The position numbers and the translations under genes were made by a program. Positions 24,925 through 34,258 of a stretch of DNA of 64,000 bases are shown here, in pieces. Under the pieces are notes generated by a model. It did not search any database and had not been told where the DNA came from. It saw nothing but the letters and a program-made list of their open reading frames with translations. The stretch's first letter is position 1. Each line of letters starts with the position of its first letter. The DNA is from Singulisphaera sp. GP187 (GTDB taxonomy: Bacteria > Planctomycetota > Planctomycetia > Isosphaerales > Isosphaeraceae), in assembly GCF_900129635.1 (NCBI RefSeq), contig NZ_FSRB01000002.1, positions 586,727 through 650,726 of the forward strand. The letters run 5' to 3'.

Positions 24925-25379
24925 CGACCCGGCCGAGGGACCGAATAACGTCGAATGTCCCCGTGGCGCAAAGCCGTGGTTAAAGCGTGGCGCTCTGTCC
25001 GATCACCAACGTCGGATCCGGCTGTGTGGGGTCACTCCCCTGATATGACCAGTGTGGCGAGCGTGATCTGCAGCGACAGAGATGGTCCATCGGCCCGCGG
25101 TTCGTCCCCGGAATCTGAACAAACCGCCAGTATTCCTGGCCGGGACGGGGCCACTTCGTCCCCAGGCTGCCCGCCCTCGTTTTGACCGATTCCTACATGG
25201 CTGTCTTTGGATTTCCGGCCCCGACACCGTTCGAGTGGGGCGGGAAGCGAGCCGCTCGTCGGCAGCGAGAGCGTCACCACCGGGTCGGCGGCTCGGGGGC
25301 ATGCACGCGTGTCTCCCCCCCCCCCCCCTTCGCCGGGCCGGGAGACTCACTTATGGCTACAAGCAAGCCAAATGACCCA
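24925..25379. other. Non-coding stretch with a 14-base C tract
   Basis: About 455 bases between the IS110 gene and the TIR module. No gene is supported. A run of 14 C lies at 25315-25328, prone to slippage and to sequencing error. The 3' end of the IS110 element is presumably somewhere here. Confidence 0.5.
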
Positions 25380-26279
25380 CTAGGAATGACCCCTTTGCAT
25401 TCCACGTTCGATGATTTCATAAATCCGGCCTGTTCGGGTCAGCCACTCGAATAGCTTGTCCGTAGGCACACTTTTATCCAGGGCACATAACCTTGACACC
25501 AGTTCTACGACCCATGGATCCTGGGTGCCGGAGCAATCGCATTCGGCCGCCGCCTGGCGGTATTCATTTGCCTGATCCTCTATGAGAGACCCGTTCGCGA
25601 CGCCCTCGGAGACCATTCGATCAAGCCAGGGGGCGATGTCGCCACGAAAGGGGGTAGTGGCCAGAGCGGCACGAATGTCGCGTCGATAGTCATCAACGAG
25701 GGGACCGACGTGCGACTCAGCTCGCGAGAGAAGTTCCAGCATCTCCCTCACATTAGCGACTAGATCGCTATGATCCCATATCTCATTAAGTGATTTGCCA
25801 ATAGCCAGTTGCCTTTTAAAGAGATATACAGGCAATGCTAACGAATTGCTGCCATTGTTAAGATCATGAAAATAGTTGGCATGATGCATCCATGGCCCTT
25901 TCTTGCTGGTGCTGAAGAAGGAACAAGACAGCTGGACGTGCGGATCATTCGTCAGTGAAAACAAAATATCGAAAATTAGTGGGTTTCCGATCCCGCCGTA
26001 TCGCAATATGCCATTGATGGATGCTATTTCTCTCAGGCATTTGGCCAAGAGTTCCGCTTCTCCTGCAAATCTGTTGTATTCAGCCGCTGACAGTGCTCGG
26101 TCGACTGCCGGGGGGTTACCATTCCAGGATTCCAAAATACGAGCAATGTTCTGCAGCTGTAACCTCAATGAGGCAACGCTGCATCGATAATCCAAGTGTG
26201 CAAGAAGACAGGCCAGGAACAGACCAAGTTCCTTCCGTTCCTCAGCGGTGAACAGGCCAAGCTTAGGATAATCGCCCAT
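25380..26279 (-). CDS. Unknown protein coupled to the TIR-receiver gene
   Basis: 299 residues from the ATG at 26279, which lies 17 bases inside the end of the TIR-receiver gene, so translation is coupled. Mostly helical by appearance ([59 protein letters not shown]). There is no signal peptide, no membrane segment and no motif I recognise. A middle section ([20 protein letters not shown]) is strand-like. Base composition is AT-richer than the surrounding genes, suggesting transfer. As the fixed partner of a TIR-like domain it could be the sensor or a regulator of the effector; that is inference. Confidence 0.75.
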   Translation of the reverse strand: MGDYPKLGLFTAEERKELGLFLACLLAHLDYRCSVASLRLQLQNIARILESWNGNPPAVDRALSAAEYNRFAGEAELLAKCLREIASINGILRYGGIGNPLIFDILFSLTNDPHVQLSCSFFSTSKKGPWMHHANYFHDLNNGSNSLALPVYLFKRQLAIGKSLNEIWDHSDLVANVREMLELLSRAESHVGPLVDDYRRDIRAALATTPFRGDIAPWLDRMVSEGVANGSLIEDQANEYRQAAAECDCSGTQDPWVVELVSRLCALDKSVPTDKLFEWLTRTGRIYEIIERGMQRGHS

Positions 26280-27162
26280 TAATCCACACCCCGATGGAAT
26301 TCCAGAAGGACGGATTCTGCTCCACGGTCACCGGCTTCGAGAACACGCACGATTCCGGGATGCCGACGCGGCGTAGCTCGGCGAGTGCCAGTCCGAGATC
26401 CTTTCGTCGGTGGCCGGTGACGATTATGACGGGAACCTTATTCCGGTTCGCGGTGGCGGCGATCTGGACACCGGCGAGTGGTGAGTAAGCTCGGAACACC
26501 ATGTCTGCAACGCATCCGATCACCGGGGCACCCGAATTCAGCAGCTCGCACGCTTCCGTCGGGTCGCTGACGAGCAACAGTTCGCAGCGGCCGCCGATGA
26601 TCTGCTTGATCTCGTTGAAGGCGAGGTCGCCGGCCTTCATATCATCGTCGGCGACTAGCAACGTCGGCCCTGAGATCGTCCGCACCTTGCTGGGGGCACG
26701 GGGTACGAGCCCCACCACTTTGATCCGATCGCGGATGGCGTTGCAGGCGGGGCCGAGCGCCGCCAGGAGGTTCCCATCGATACGATCGGGAATGAATGTG
26801 GCCGGGAGCAGGCCGAGCAGGTCGGTGGGCAGGTGGAAGTCGGTCTGCCCTCGGGGAGACACTAGGAACGTGCGATCCCGCCCCAACCGCCCGATGAACA
26901 GGCCGAGTTCGAAAATGACGTTGTCGCGCACTGCGGACGATTCTTTGCCGCGAATCTTCACGACATCGTCGGGGGCCAAGACGAAGACGCTGAAATCGAC
27001 CGTGTAGAGGCAGCTCAAGAGGTCCGGTAGTGTGAAGCTCGATAGCTCGAAGACTCCCTGATTCCAGACCGTGACCTCGGCGTCGTAATCGAGGTTTTGT
27101 TGGATGGCGTAAGCTATCCGCAGGCCTTCGGCCGAGGAGCCGACAAAGACGCTTGGTTTCAT
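26263..27162 (-). CDS. TIR-like nucleotide-binding (PF10137/Cap12-type) domain fused to a receiver domain
   Basis: 299 residues. Residues 1-140 match the TIR-like 'predicted nucleotide-binding' domain also found in Cap12 (TIR-STING): KPSVFVGSSAEGLRIAYAIQ, FVLAPDDV, and NVIFELGLFIGRLG with Glu85 at the place of the NADase catalytic Glu. Residues 165-280 form a receiver domain with a complete site: Asp172-174 (LLVADDD), candidate phospho-Asp220 (GCVADMVF), Thr249 (IIVTG) and Lys276 (VFSKP). TIR domains of this type destroy NAD when triggered. A receiver would allow phosphorylation control, but no histidine kinase is nearby. It is the first gene of a two-gene unit in the island. Confidence 0.85.
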   Translation of the reverse strand: MKPSVFVGSSAEGLRIAYAIQQNLDYDAEVTVWNQGVFELSSFTLPDLLSCLYTVDFSVFVLAPDDVVKIRGKESSAVRDNVIFELGLFIGRLGRDRTFLVSPRGQTDFHLPTDLLGLLPATFIPDRIDGNLLAALGPACNAIRDRIKVVGLVPRAPSKVRTISGPTLLVADDDMKAGDLAFNEIKQIIGGRCELLLVSDPTEACELLNSGAPVIGCVADMVFRAYSPLAGVQIAATANRNKVPVIIVTGHRRKDLGLALAELRRVGIPESCVFSKPVTVEQNPSFWNSIGVWINGRLS

Positions 27163-27672
27163 GATCGACTGCCCTGAGGAACCGTAAAAAGAATGATCGG
27201 TGCCAGATTGTAATATACCGGATATTTGCCTCAGCGATTTGTGAAAGCGAACAACATCAATTTCGGATGGACGTACCGCCGGAGGATGCCATCGACTTGA
27301 CTTTGCGAGGCCGACCGCGGCGTCTGGCCGGCTTCAGTGGAGCCAGGCCGGGCCTCGACTTGGCCCAACCGGACGTGCCGAGCGGCTGATCCTTCAGGAC
27401 CGAGCGGCGGATCGCCGGCAACTCCGATTCCACTTGCGGGGCACATACCTTTTCACGCGGACATTAAAGGGGACATTCCAATAGTGTTCGGCACGAAATT
27501 TGCGACATCTCCACCCTGGCCAATCTTGCCCTCAAGGGCCGAAGTCGGTGGCCAGGCACCCAAAGTGAGAGTATTAATAAACGTGGGTGATATGTTAAGT
27601 CTAGCGATGAGAGCTCGTCTTCGCTGAGCCTCCCAGATATCCTAATTGAGGTGCCCGGCCACCGCCGCCCTG
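27163..27672. other. Intergenic remnant region at the island's right end
   Basis: About 510 bases with no convincing gene. GGTGGCCAGGCACC near 27550 and GGTGCCCGGCCACC near 27652 form a near-perfect 14-base inverted repeat about 100 bases apart, like a small mobile remnant. The promoter of the TIR module must lie in the left part. Confidence 0.45.
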
Positions 27673-27832
27673 CCTGCTCTCGCTGTTCGGCCCGGTCTGT
27701 CGCTTCGAACCGAGTTGCAGCCGCTATATGATCGGGGCGTTGCGCAAGTATGGCTTGATCACGGGCGTCGGTAAGGGGATCGGCTGGGTTTTGCGCTGCC
27801 ACCCTTGGGATCCGGGGGATGACCCCCCATGA
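27673..27832 (+). pseudogene. yidD: 5'-truncated yidD duplicate
   Basis: Encodes [20 protein letters not shown] and continues in frame to [12 protein letters not shown] and a stop at 27832. It lacks the N-terminal ~37 residues, start codon and ribosome site. Differences from the intact copy at 15488-15760 are largely third-position changes plus one lost codon near the end, so this copy came from a diverged source or has drifted. Confidence 0.9.
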
Positions 27833-27956
27833 TTCGCTCGCCTTTTCAGGCGAGCGAAACGAGGAAGCTCACCGGGCCTGGAGCGCTTGGTGGAGGTCTT
27901 CCCAGAGGTCGTCGGGATCTTCCAGGCCGATGGAGAGGCGGATGAGGCCGGGGGTG
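27673..27956. repeat. Right copy of the ~285-bp direct repeat bounding the island
   Basis: Matches 15598-15884 in the same orientation. It contains the yidD fragment, the palindrome at 27833-27858 and the first ~88 bases (gene 3' end) of the intact lyase. Homology ends at 27673 on one side; on the other it continues only as the intact lyase gene. Confidence 0.9.
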
Positions 27957-29050
27957 ATCCCTTGCCGGGCCCATTGGTCGGCGGATTGGCCGCGGTGGCT
28001 GGTGGTGGCCGGATGGCTGAGGGTCGTTGCCACGTCGCCGAGGCTGGGGGCGAACGGGATGTGGCGCAAGCCGCGGATGAAGGCGTCGGCTCGGCCGCGT
28101 TCGGTCAGGTCGATGGTCAGGATGGTGCCGAAGCCGCCTTTGAGGAGGCGGGCCGAGCGCGCGTGGTCGGGGTGGTCGGGCAGCCCCGGATAGTGGACGG
28201 CCGCCACTTCGCGGACGCCGGCCAAGCGCTCCGCCAGGTCGAGGGCCGTCGCGCAGGCGCGGGTCGACCGCAAGGCCAGGGTCGCGACCCCGCGGAGGGC
28301 GAGCCAGCTTTCGAATGGGTTGCCGGTCAGGCCGAAGGTCGAGGCCACGGTGGAGACCCGGCCGATCAGGTCGCCTCGGCCGGCGAGCAAGCCGAGGGTC
28401 AGGTCGCTATGGCCGCCGATCAGCTTGGTTGCCGAGTGCGCCACGACCTCCGCGCCCAGCTCCAGAGGGCGGCAGAGCAGTGGAGCGAACGTATGGTCGA
28501 TCACGAGCGGTGCCTTGACCTCGCGCGCGACTTCGGCCAGGCCTTCGATGTCGGCCAGGCGGACCAGGGGGTTCGAAAGCGTCTCGGCGAAGACCACGCG
28601 CGTTTTCGGGCCGATGACCGCGCGGAGCGTGCTGGGGCGGGTGGCGTCGAAGGTCCGGTGCCCGATGTCGAAGCGGGCGAGCTCACGGGCGACCAGGGCG
28701 ACCGTCCGGCCGTACAGACCCTCGGAGAGGGCCACCTCATCGCCCGGCCCGAGCAAGGTCAAAAGCAGGGCCGCTTCGGCCCCCATGCCCGAGGCGCAGA
28801 CCAAGGCTGCCTCGGCCCCTTCGAGCGTGGCCACTTTCGAGGCCAGCCGCACGGCGTTGGGATGCCCGTCCCGCGCGTAGATGAAGCCGGGTTCGCGCCC
28901 TTCATAGAGCGCATCGATCTGGTCCAGCCCCTCGATCCGATAGACCGCGCTCAGTTCGATCGGCGGCACCAAGGGGGCCGTTCGCGACGGCGGTTCCTCC
29001 GCCGGTCGGGCGCAAGTCGTTGAGTCATCGGGGGGCTGAGGCGAGGCCAT
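27869..29050 (-). CDS. PLP-dependent cystathionine gamma-synthase / methionine gamma-lyase family enzyme
   Basis: 393 residues. The Cys/Met-metabolism PLP fold is shown by FIYARDGHPNAVRLASKVA, GAEAALVCASGMGAEAALLL, the Asp of LVIDHTFAPLL, the lysine that binds PLP in VAHSATKLIGGHSD, and the C-terminal GLIRLSIGLEDPDDLWEDL. It acts on substrates such as O-acyl-homoserine, cystathionine or methionine; which one cannot be told. It is convergent to the yidD fragment and is the intact partner of the tail at 15797-15884. No obvious operon. Confidence 0.92.
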   Translation of the reverse strand: MASPQPPDDSTTCARPAEEPPSRTAPLVPPIELSAVYRIEGLDQIDALYEGREPGFIYARDGHPNAVRLASKVATLEGAEAALVCASGMGAEAALLLTLLGPGDEVALSEGLYGRTVALVARELARFDIGHRTFDATRPSTLRAVIGPKTRVVFAETLSNPLVRLADIEGLAEVAREVKAPLVIDHTFAPLLCRPLELGAEVVAHSATKLIGGHSDLTLGLLAGRGDLIGRVSTVASTFGLTGNPFESWLALRGVATLALRSTRACATALDLAERLAGVREVAAVHYPGLPDHPDHARSARLLKGGFGTILTIDLTERGRADAFIRGLRHIPFAPSLGDVATTLSHPATTSHRGQSADQWARQGITPGLIRLSIGLEDPDDLWEDLHQALQAR

Positions 29051-29093
29051 CGGTTTCGGTCCTGGGGCTACTCTTCTCGGGGCCTTGCCCTGA

Positions 29094-30263
29094 TTAGCTG
29101 GCGCTGCTGGTCGCGGAGCCGCCTTTGCGGTGGAATCGCGCGGCCACGCCGAGCAGGGCGATCATTTCGCCCAGGCTGCGGAGGGCGCCTCGCAAATTAC
29201 CGGCGGCGCGTGCTTCCCCCTCCTGGCGGCGGTGCTGGGCGAACTGGGTCCAGTCGAGCGACCAGGCCTGCTCGATGGCGTGCGCCTGGATCTTGCGGGT
29301 CAACTCGGAGAATCGATCGATCACTTCGAGAGTGATCGGGCAATCGGCGGAGCGGTAGGGGTGATCGGCGACAAGTTCGACGGTCGGCGCCCGTCCTTTG
29401 AACATCTTTGCCAGGGTGCTCTTCCAGTTCCCGCGTTTCTTGCCGTTCGCCGGTTCCTTGGAGGCGGGGGTGGTGGAGAGGTCGTCGGCGGTATCGGGCT
29501 CAACCCAGGGGCCGACGCGGAGGACGAGCACCGTGACGTTGTCGTGGCCCCCGCGCAAGTTGGCGAGGCTGACCAGATAGCGGCAGGCGTCCTTGGGGTG
29601 GAAGTTGGCCGCGAAGACGCCGAGCTCAGGGTCGGTGACGGGGCCGGAGAGACCGTCGGAGCAGAGCAGATAGACATCGTTGGGCTCGACGGCCAGGGGG
29701 CCTTCGATGTCCACCTCGACGTTGGGGTCGGGGCCCAGGCTCCGTGTGATCACGTTTTTCGGGACGGCGACGTTCGCGTGCTCGGACGAAAGATGATTGC
29801 GCCTGACCAGCTCCCAGACCAGGCTATGGTCGAAGGAGAGTTGGTCGATCCGGCCGTTGCGGATCCGATAGACCCGGGAGTCGCCCACGTGCGCGATCAG
29901 GGCCCCTTGGGGCAAGAGCAGGAGCGTCGAGCAGGTGGTTCCCATCCCCTGGAAGTCGCGATTGGCGGTGGCCCGGCTGTGGATCAGCGTGCCGACCTCG
30001 CGATAGGCCTTGGTGATCGCTTCGGATGGGGTGTTGGTCTTGGTCTTGGTGTAGTTGTGGGGGATGTTGTCGCAGGCCATCTTGCTGGCCAGCTCACCGA
30101 CCGCGTGCGCCCCCATACCGTCGGCCACCATGTACAGGTGCCCACGCTGACGCCAGACCTCGGCGGTCGAGGCGCGGACCACCGAGTGGCTGTCTTGGTT
30201 ATTCGAGCGACGCATCCCAGTATCGGTTGCGGCGGCGTCGGTGATGATGTCGTCCCAGTTCAC
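29094..30263 (-). CDS. PP2C-family protein serine/threonine phosphatase
   Basis: 389 residues from a GTG at 30263 with AAGG eight bases upstream. The catalytic domain (about 1-255) has the metal-binding set TGMRRSNNQD, YMVADGMGAHAVGE, LIAHVGDSRVYR, LLCSDGLSG and GGHDNVTVLVLRVG. After a Ser/Thr/Pro linker, the C-terminal ~120 residues are helical and Arg/Gln-rich with no known fold. It removes phosphate from Ser/Thr residues and could reverse kinases like the one at the window's left edge. Transcribed alone. Confidence 0.94.
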   Translation of the reverse strand: MNWDDIITDAAATDTGMRRSNNQDSHSVVRASTAEVWRQRGHLYMVADGMGAHAVGELASKMACDNIPHNYTKTKTNTPSEAITKAYREVGTLIHSRATANRDFQGMGTTCSTLLLLPQGALIAHVGDSRVYRIRNGRIDQLSFDHSLVWELVRRNHLSSEHANVAVPKNVITRSLGPDPNVEVDIEGPLAVEPNDVYLLCSDGLSGPVTDPELGVFAANFHPKDACRYLVSLANLRGGHDNVTVLVLRVGPWVEPDTADDLSTTPASKEPANGKKRGNWKSTLAKMFKGRAPTVELVADHPYRSADCPITLEVIDRFSELTRKIQAHAIEQAWSLDWTQFAQHRRQEGEARAAGNLRGALRSLGEMIALLGVAARFHRKGGSATSSAS

Positions 30264-30955
30264 GACCCGGCCTTGTGTCTATATACGCCTGCGACCTTGG
30301 AGACCACACCCGACCTAACCTTAGGTCACAGTGAGGAAGCAGGGTTCACATCTTGAGAACGCCCTAAGCTAAGCCTATTGACCGTCGCCCTGAGCCAAAA
30401 TCGGGCGATCCCGACGGATCGACCCACCGGCGAGCGGCCTCCGAATCCGTTTTTCGTTCGTTGGTTCGTGACGTCATCTCCGGTCGGATGGGGCATTGTA
30501 ACGCCCTCACGAATGTCGCAAAGAGAAAAACTCTCAGACACGCCAATCCAGACCATCTTACCTGACGGTGTCAATGACTGCGAGGGGGGTTGCCACCAAT
30601 GGTGGATTCTTTGGAACGTGATCGCCCATCCACGATGGAGGGTCAATGAGGCCGACTGCGCGCGGTTTCCACCGGATAGGCATGAGTCATTACTTCGGGT
30701 ATCGTGGGTTTGTGACCGGCGAAATCGGAATCATTTTCTTAAAAGGAGCGATTTCGGCAACCGGCACGGCTTGTGAGGCAGGCCAGTTTGGCAGGCGCGG
30801 CGGGAATCTCGCCCGCGTGCCGCCGGTTTTGCCTCTTCGAGGGCGCCTCGCGTCCGCCTCGAATCGATTGTGTCGAAACTCCCTCGGCGTGACGGGTTAT
30901 GCAGACCGGGCACGTCCGACCTGACGGAACTTTCTCTCGGGACGCGGCCCACCTC
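30264..30955. other. Intergenic region between divergent PP2C and M16 genes
   Basis: About 690 bases. Several short frames exist but none has a ribosome site or protein-like composition; the best (30679-30924) ends in Arg/Pro-rich sequence and is not called. The two divergent promoters must lie here. Confidence 0.5.
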
Positions 30956-33616
30956 ATGACCTCCACCCTTCGTCTTCCGGAACTCGGGTTCACCAAGTTC
31001 ACGCTGGCCAATGGCCTCGATGTGATTGTCCGCCGTCAAGGGCCCCTGCCCCTGGTGGCGGCCAACCTCTGGTATCACGTCGGCTCCAAGAACGAGGAAC
31101 GGCGTCAGCGCGGTTTTGCGCACCTGTTCGAACACCTGATGTTCGAGGGGTCGGAGCACTACCCCGGTGACTTCTTCAAACCGCTCCAGCGCCTGGGAGC
31201 AAGCATCAACGGCTCGACCTCGACCGACCGGACCAACTACTTCGTCGACCTCCCGGCCGCTCACCTCGAGCTTGCCCTGGCGATGGAGTCGGACCGGATG
31301 GGCTGCTTGATCCCCGCCTTGACCGACGAGAAGCTGCGGGTTCAGAAGGACGTCGTCAAGAACGAGTACCGGCAAAATTACGCCAACCGCCCCTACGGAA
31401 TGGTCTGGCGGATCCTGGCCGAGGCTCTTTACCCCCCCGGGCATCCTTATAGCTGGATGACCATCGGCGTGATGGAAGAAGTGGAGGCCGCCACCCGCGA
31501 GGACGTCGAGGCCTTCTTCCACCGGTTCTACGTCCCGAGCAACGCCAGCCTCTGCCTCGTGGGCGACCTCGATGAAGACCGGGCCCTGGCTCTGGCCGAC
31601 CGTTACTTCGGCTCACTCCCCGGCGGGACGAAGGCGCTGCGGCCCTGGACGCCCCCCGTGGAGCTGGCGCGGAGTGAGGAGATCCTGCTCTACGAACGCG
31701 TCGAGCTCGACCGGTATTACGAAGTCTGGCCGACCGTCGCCCATTTCGAGGGCGATGACGCCCCGCTCGTTCTCCTGGCGGATATCCTGTCGCGCGGCAA
31801 GTCGAGTCGTTTGTATCGCAAGCTGGTGGTGGAGACCGGTTTAGCCCAGGACGTGACCGCCTATCAGTCGAGCCGCGAGCTCGCCGGATCGTTTGGCGCC
31901 GTGGTTACGCTCCGCCCCGGCGAGTCGTGGGAGAAAGCGCGTGCCTTGTTCCACGCCGAGCTCGCCCACCTCGCCGAATATGGCCTCGAAGAGGGGGAGC
32001 TCGAGCGGGTCAAGAACGGGCGGCTGGCCGGCTACGTTTACGCGATGGACAATATCGGCGGCTTCGGCGGTGTGGCCGACCGGCTCAACGCCTACAACAT
32101 CTACCGGAGCGACCCCGGGTGGATGGCCGCCGACCTGGAACGCTTCCAGGCCACCACGGCCGAGGCGATTGTGAGCGTCGCGCGGCGGCACCTGGTCGAC
32201 CGCCCCACGGTCCGGCTCACGGTCCTCGGCAAGAAGGAGCCGACCACCGCCCCTCCCTTGGACCGTTCCGTCAAGCCGGTCAGCGCGGCGGCGGTCCCGT
32301 TCCGGGCTCCGTCCCCGGAAATGACGGTGCTCCGTTGCGGCCTGCCACTCTGGGTGATCCCCCGTCGCGACCTGCCGATCGTCGCCGCGACCATCGCCCT
32401 GGGGGGAGGCGCGGGGATGCACCCGCCCGACTCCGCCGGCCTGGCCGAGCTCACGACCGCGATGATGGACGAGGGGACCACCTCACGCTCCTCGATCGAC
32501 CTGGCCCGCGCGGCCGAGGAGATGGGGACGAGCCTTTCGACCAGTTGCGGCTGGGACGGCGCCTATGTCGGGTTTCAGAGCCTGACCCCCCACTGGCTCA
32601 CCAGCCTCGACCTGGCGGTGGACGTCTTGCGGAACCCGACCTTCCCCGAGTCGGAATGGACGCGCATTCACGGCCAGACCCTGGCCGGCCTCAAGGCCGA
32701 GCGCGACAGCGCCGAGGCCCGCGCCCACCGGGGCTTGCTCCGAGCGCTCTACCCACTCGACCACGCCTACCGGATGCCGATCGACGGTGACGAAGCCATC
32801 GTCGCCCGCCTGACCCGCGAGGATGTCCGCCGGTTCCACGAACAATTCCACGGCCCGAGCCGCGCTGCCTGCATCGTGGCCGGCGACGTCGATCCCGCCG
32901 AGGTCGCCCGGGCCCTGGACGAACGCCTGTCCGGCTGGTCGGGCCCCGAGGCTCCCCCCCCTGCCCTCGCATCCCCCGCGCGGGGCCAGCGGCCGCGGAT
33001 CCTCCTGCTCGATAAGCCGGGGGCACCTCAGGCGGTCGTCCGGGTCGGCCACGTGGGCTTGCCCCGTCTCGATCCCGACTTCACCGACGTGCTCGTCCTG
33101 AACCAGATTCTCGGGGGCCAGTTCACGTCGCGGCTGAACGCTAAGCTCCGCGAGGAGAAGGGATTCACCTACGGCGTCCGCAGCCACTTCGACTGCCGAC
33201 GCGGCGCGGGTCCCTTCTTCGTCGGCGCGAGCCTCCAGTCCGATCGGCTCGCCGAGGCGCTGACCGACCTCCGCGGCGAGATCGAGGCCCTGGTCGGCGA
33301 TCGCCCGCCGACCGCATCGGAACTCGATGACGCCCGCCGCGCCTTGATCGAGGGCCAGGCCCGTCAGTTCGAGACCCCCGCGGCCCTGGTCTCGCGCTAC
33401 GCGGGCCTGTTCATCCACGGGCTCCCCGCCGACCACCATGCCCACTTCGCCGAGCGTCTGGAAGCGGTGACCGTCGACTCCTTGGCCGCCACCGCCCGCC
33501 GCCAGATCCAACCGTCCGCGTTGGCGGCCGTCGTGGTCGCCGACGCCTCGGTCGTGCTCGGACCGCTTCGTGACCTCGGGTGGTGCGAGGTTGAGGTCGA
33601 CGTCGATATAAGCTGA
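30956..33616 (+). CDS. M16-family zinc metallopeptidase with tandem domains
   Basis: 886 residues from the ATG at 30956 (MTSTLRLPELG). An ATG at 30899 in frame would add 19 residues and is less likely. The first M16 unit carries the inverted zinc motif HLFEH (GFAHLFEHLMFEGSEHY) and the distal Glu in QKDVVKNEYRQN. The second unit (about 450-880) lacks the HxxEH (GLAELTTAMMDEG) but keeps the R/Y-type motif region (LREEKGFTYGVRS), as in pitrilysin-like proteins with one active and one inactive half. No clear signal peptide. It digests peptides within a closed chamber. It is followed by a strong terminator. Confidence 0.94.
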   Translation: MTSTLRLPELGFTKFTLANGLDVIVRRQGPLPLVAANLWYHVGSKNEERRQRGFAHLFEHLMFEGSEHYPGDFFKPLQRLGASINGSTSTDRTNYFVDLPAAHLELALAMESDRMGCLIPALTDEKLRVQKDVVKNEYRQNYANRPYGMVWRILAEALYPPGHPYSWMTIGVMEEVEAATREDVEAFFHRFYVPSNASLCLVGDLDEDRALALADRYFGSLPGGTKALRPWTPPVELARSEEILLYERVELDRYYEVWPTVAHFEGDDAPLVLLADILSRGKSSRLYRKLVVETGLAQDVTAYQSSRELAGSFGAVVTLRPGESWEKARALFHAELAHLAEYGLEEGELERVKNGRLAGYVYAMDNIGGFGGVADRLNAYNIYRSDPGWMAADLERFQATTAEAIVSVARRHLVDRPTVRLTVLGKKEPTTAPPLDRSVKPVSAAAVPFRAPSPEMTVLRCGLPLWVIPRRDLPIVAATIALGGGAGMHPPDSAGLAELTTAMMDEGTTSRSSIDLARAAEEMGTSLSTSCGWDGAYVGFQSLTPHWLTSLDLAVDVLRNPTFPESEWTRIHGQTLAGLKAERDSAEARAHRGLLRALYPLDHAYRMPIDGDEAIVARLTREDVRRFHEQFHGPSRAACIVAGDVDPAEVARALDERLSGWSGPEAPPPALASPARGQRPRILLLDKPGAPQAVVRVGHVGLPRLDPDFTDVLVLNQILGGQFTSRLNAKLREEKGFTYGVRSHFDCRRGAGPFFVGASLQSDRLAEALTDLRGEIEALVGDRPPTASELDDARRALIEGQARQFETPAALVSRYAGLFIHGLPADHHAHFAERLEAVTVDSLAATARRQIQPSALAAVVVADASVVLGPLRDLGWCEVEVDVDIS

Positions 33617-33685
33617 TCCAGGGTTGGCATCGGAATTCCGCCTTCCGGTGAGTTCACCCTTGGCGTGAGCACTTGCAATGTTATG

Positions 33686-33725
33686 ATCGTCCTTGGGATC
33701 CATGGATTCCAAGGACGATTTTTTT
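33686..33725 (+). terminator. Rho-independent terminator after the M16 gene
   Basis: Arms ATCGTCCTTGG (33686-33696) and CCAAGGACGAT (33709-33719) with GATCCATGGATT in the loop, followed by seven T. Lies 70 bases after the peptidase stop. Confidence 0.88.
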
Positions 33726-33877
33726 ATGCGTTCATGCCTGGTTCTGTGGGCCTTTTCGCATTGTCCCGATTGGGCACGCCGTTGTGTGCCTTGCCTGGTC
33801 GAACCGGTTTGTCGACGTCAGCCGCTTCTCGATCAAGATCCCTCCTGGGCGACTGAGGGAATGGAGGACCTACCCTG

Positions 33878-34258
33878 ATGGTCGAGTTCACGCCGTGGCG
33901 AGTCCGGGCCCACATGATTGTCCTTGTTTTTGTGGTGAGCATGCTCTGGGGGTTGCACTACGCGTTGACCTGGGAATCGGCGGGAATTCCGTATGCGCTG
34001 ACGTTCCTCTCCGCGTTTGTCGTGACTCAGTGCTGCATTGCCGATTCCAAGGTGGTCCGCAAGCCGATCCTCCTCTCCTTTCAGTGGTTGATGCTTCTCT
34101 TTTGGACGGTTTCGGCCCCGGCCTATCTCGTCTGGACCAGGCGGCTGCGCGGAGTCGGTCTCGCGATCGGCTTCTTCGTGCTTTATGAAGTCTTCCTGAA
34201 TTTGACTTTTTTTGTGGTGCGCTACCTGGTGGATGGTCCGGCCTTCTTCAGACGATGA
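33878..34258 (+). CDS. Four-span membrane protein, unknown
   Basis: 126 residues with ATGGAGGA upstream of the start. Four hydrophobic segments are visible: MIVLVFVVSMLWGLHYAL, YALTFLSAFVVTQCCIA, LLSFQWLMLLFWTVSAPAYL and GLAIGFFVLYEVFLNLTFFV. There are no catalytic motifs; a CC pair lies at the end of segment 2. Its 3' end overlaps the convergent redoxin gene by 37 bases. The family was not recognised. Confidence 0.72.
   Translation: MVEFTPWRVRAHMIVLVFVVSMLWGLHYALTWESAGIPYALTFLSAFVVTQCCIADSKVVRKPILLSFQWLMLLFWTVSAPAYLVWTRRLRGVGLAIGFFVLYEVFLNLTFFVVRYLVDGPAFFRR

Noticed and set aside
30679-30924. 82-codon frame in the PP2C-M16 gap
   Set aside because: No ribosome site, composition turns Arg/Pro-rich, overlaps the M16 upstream region.
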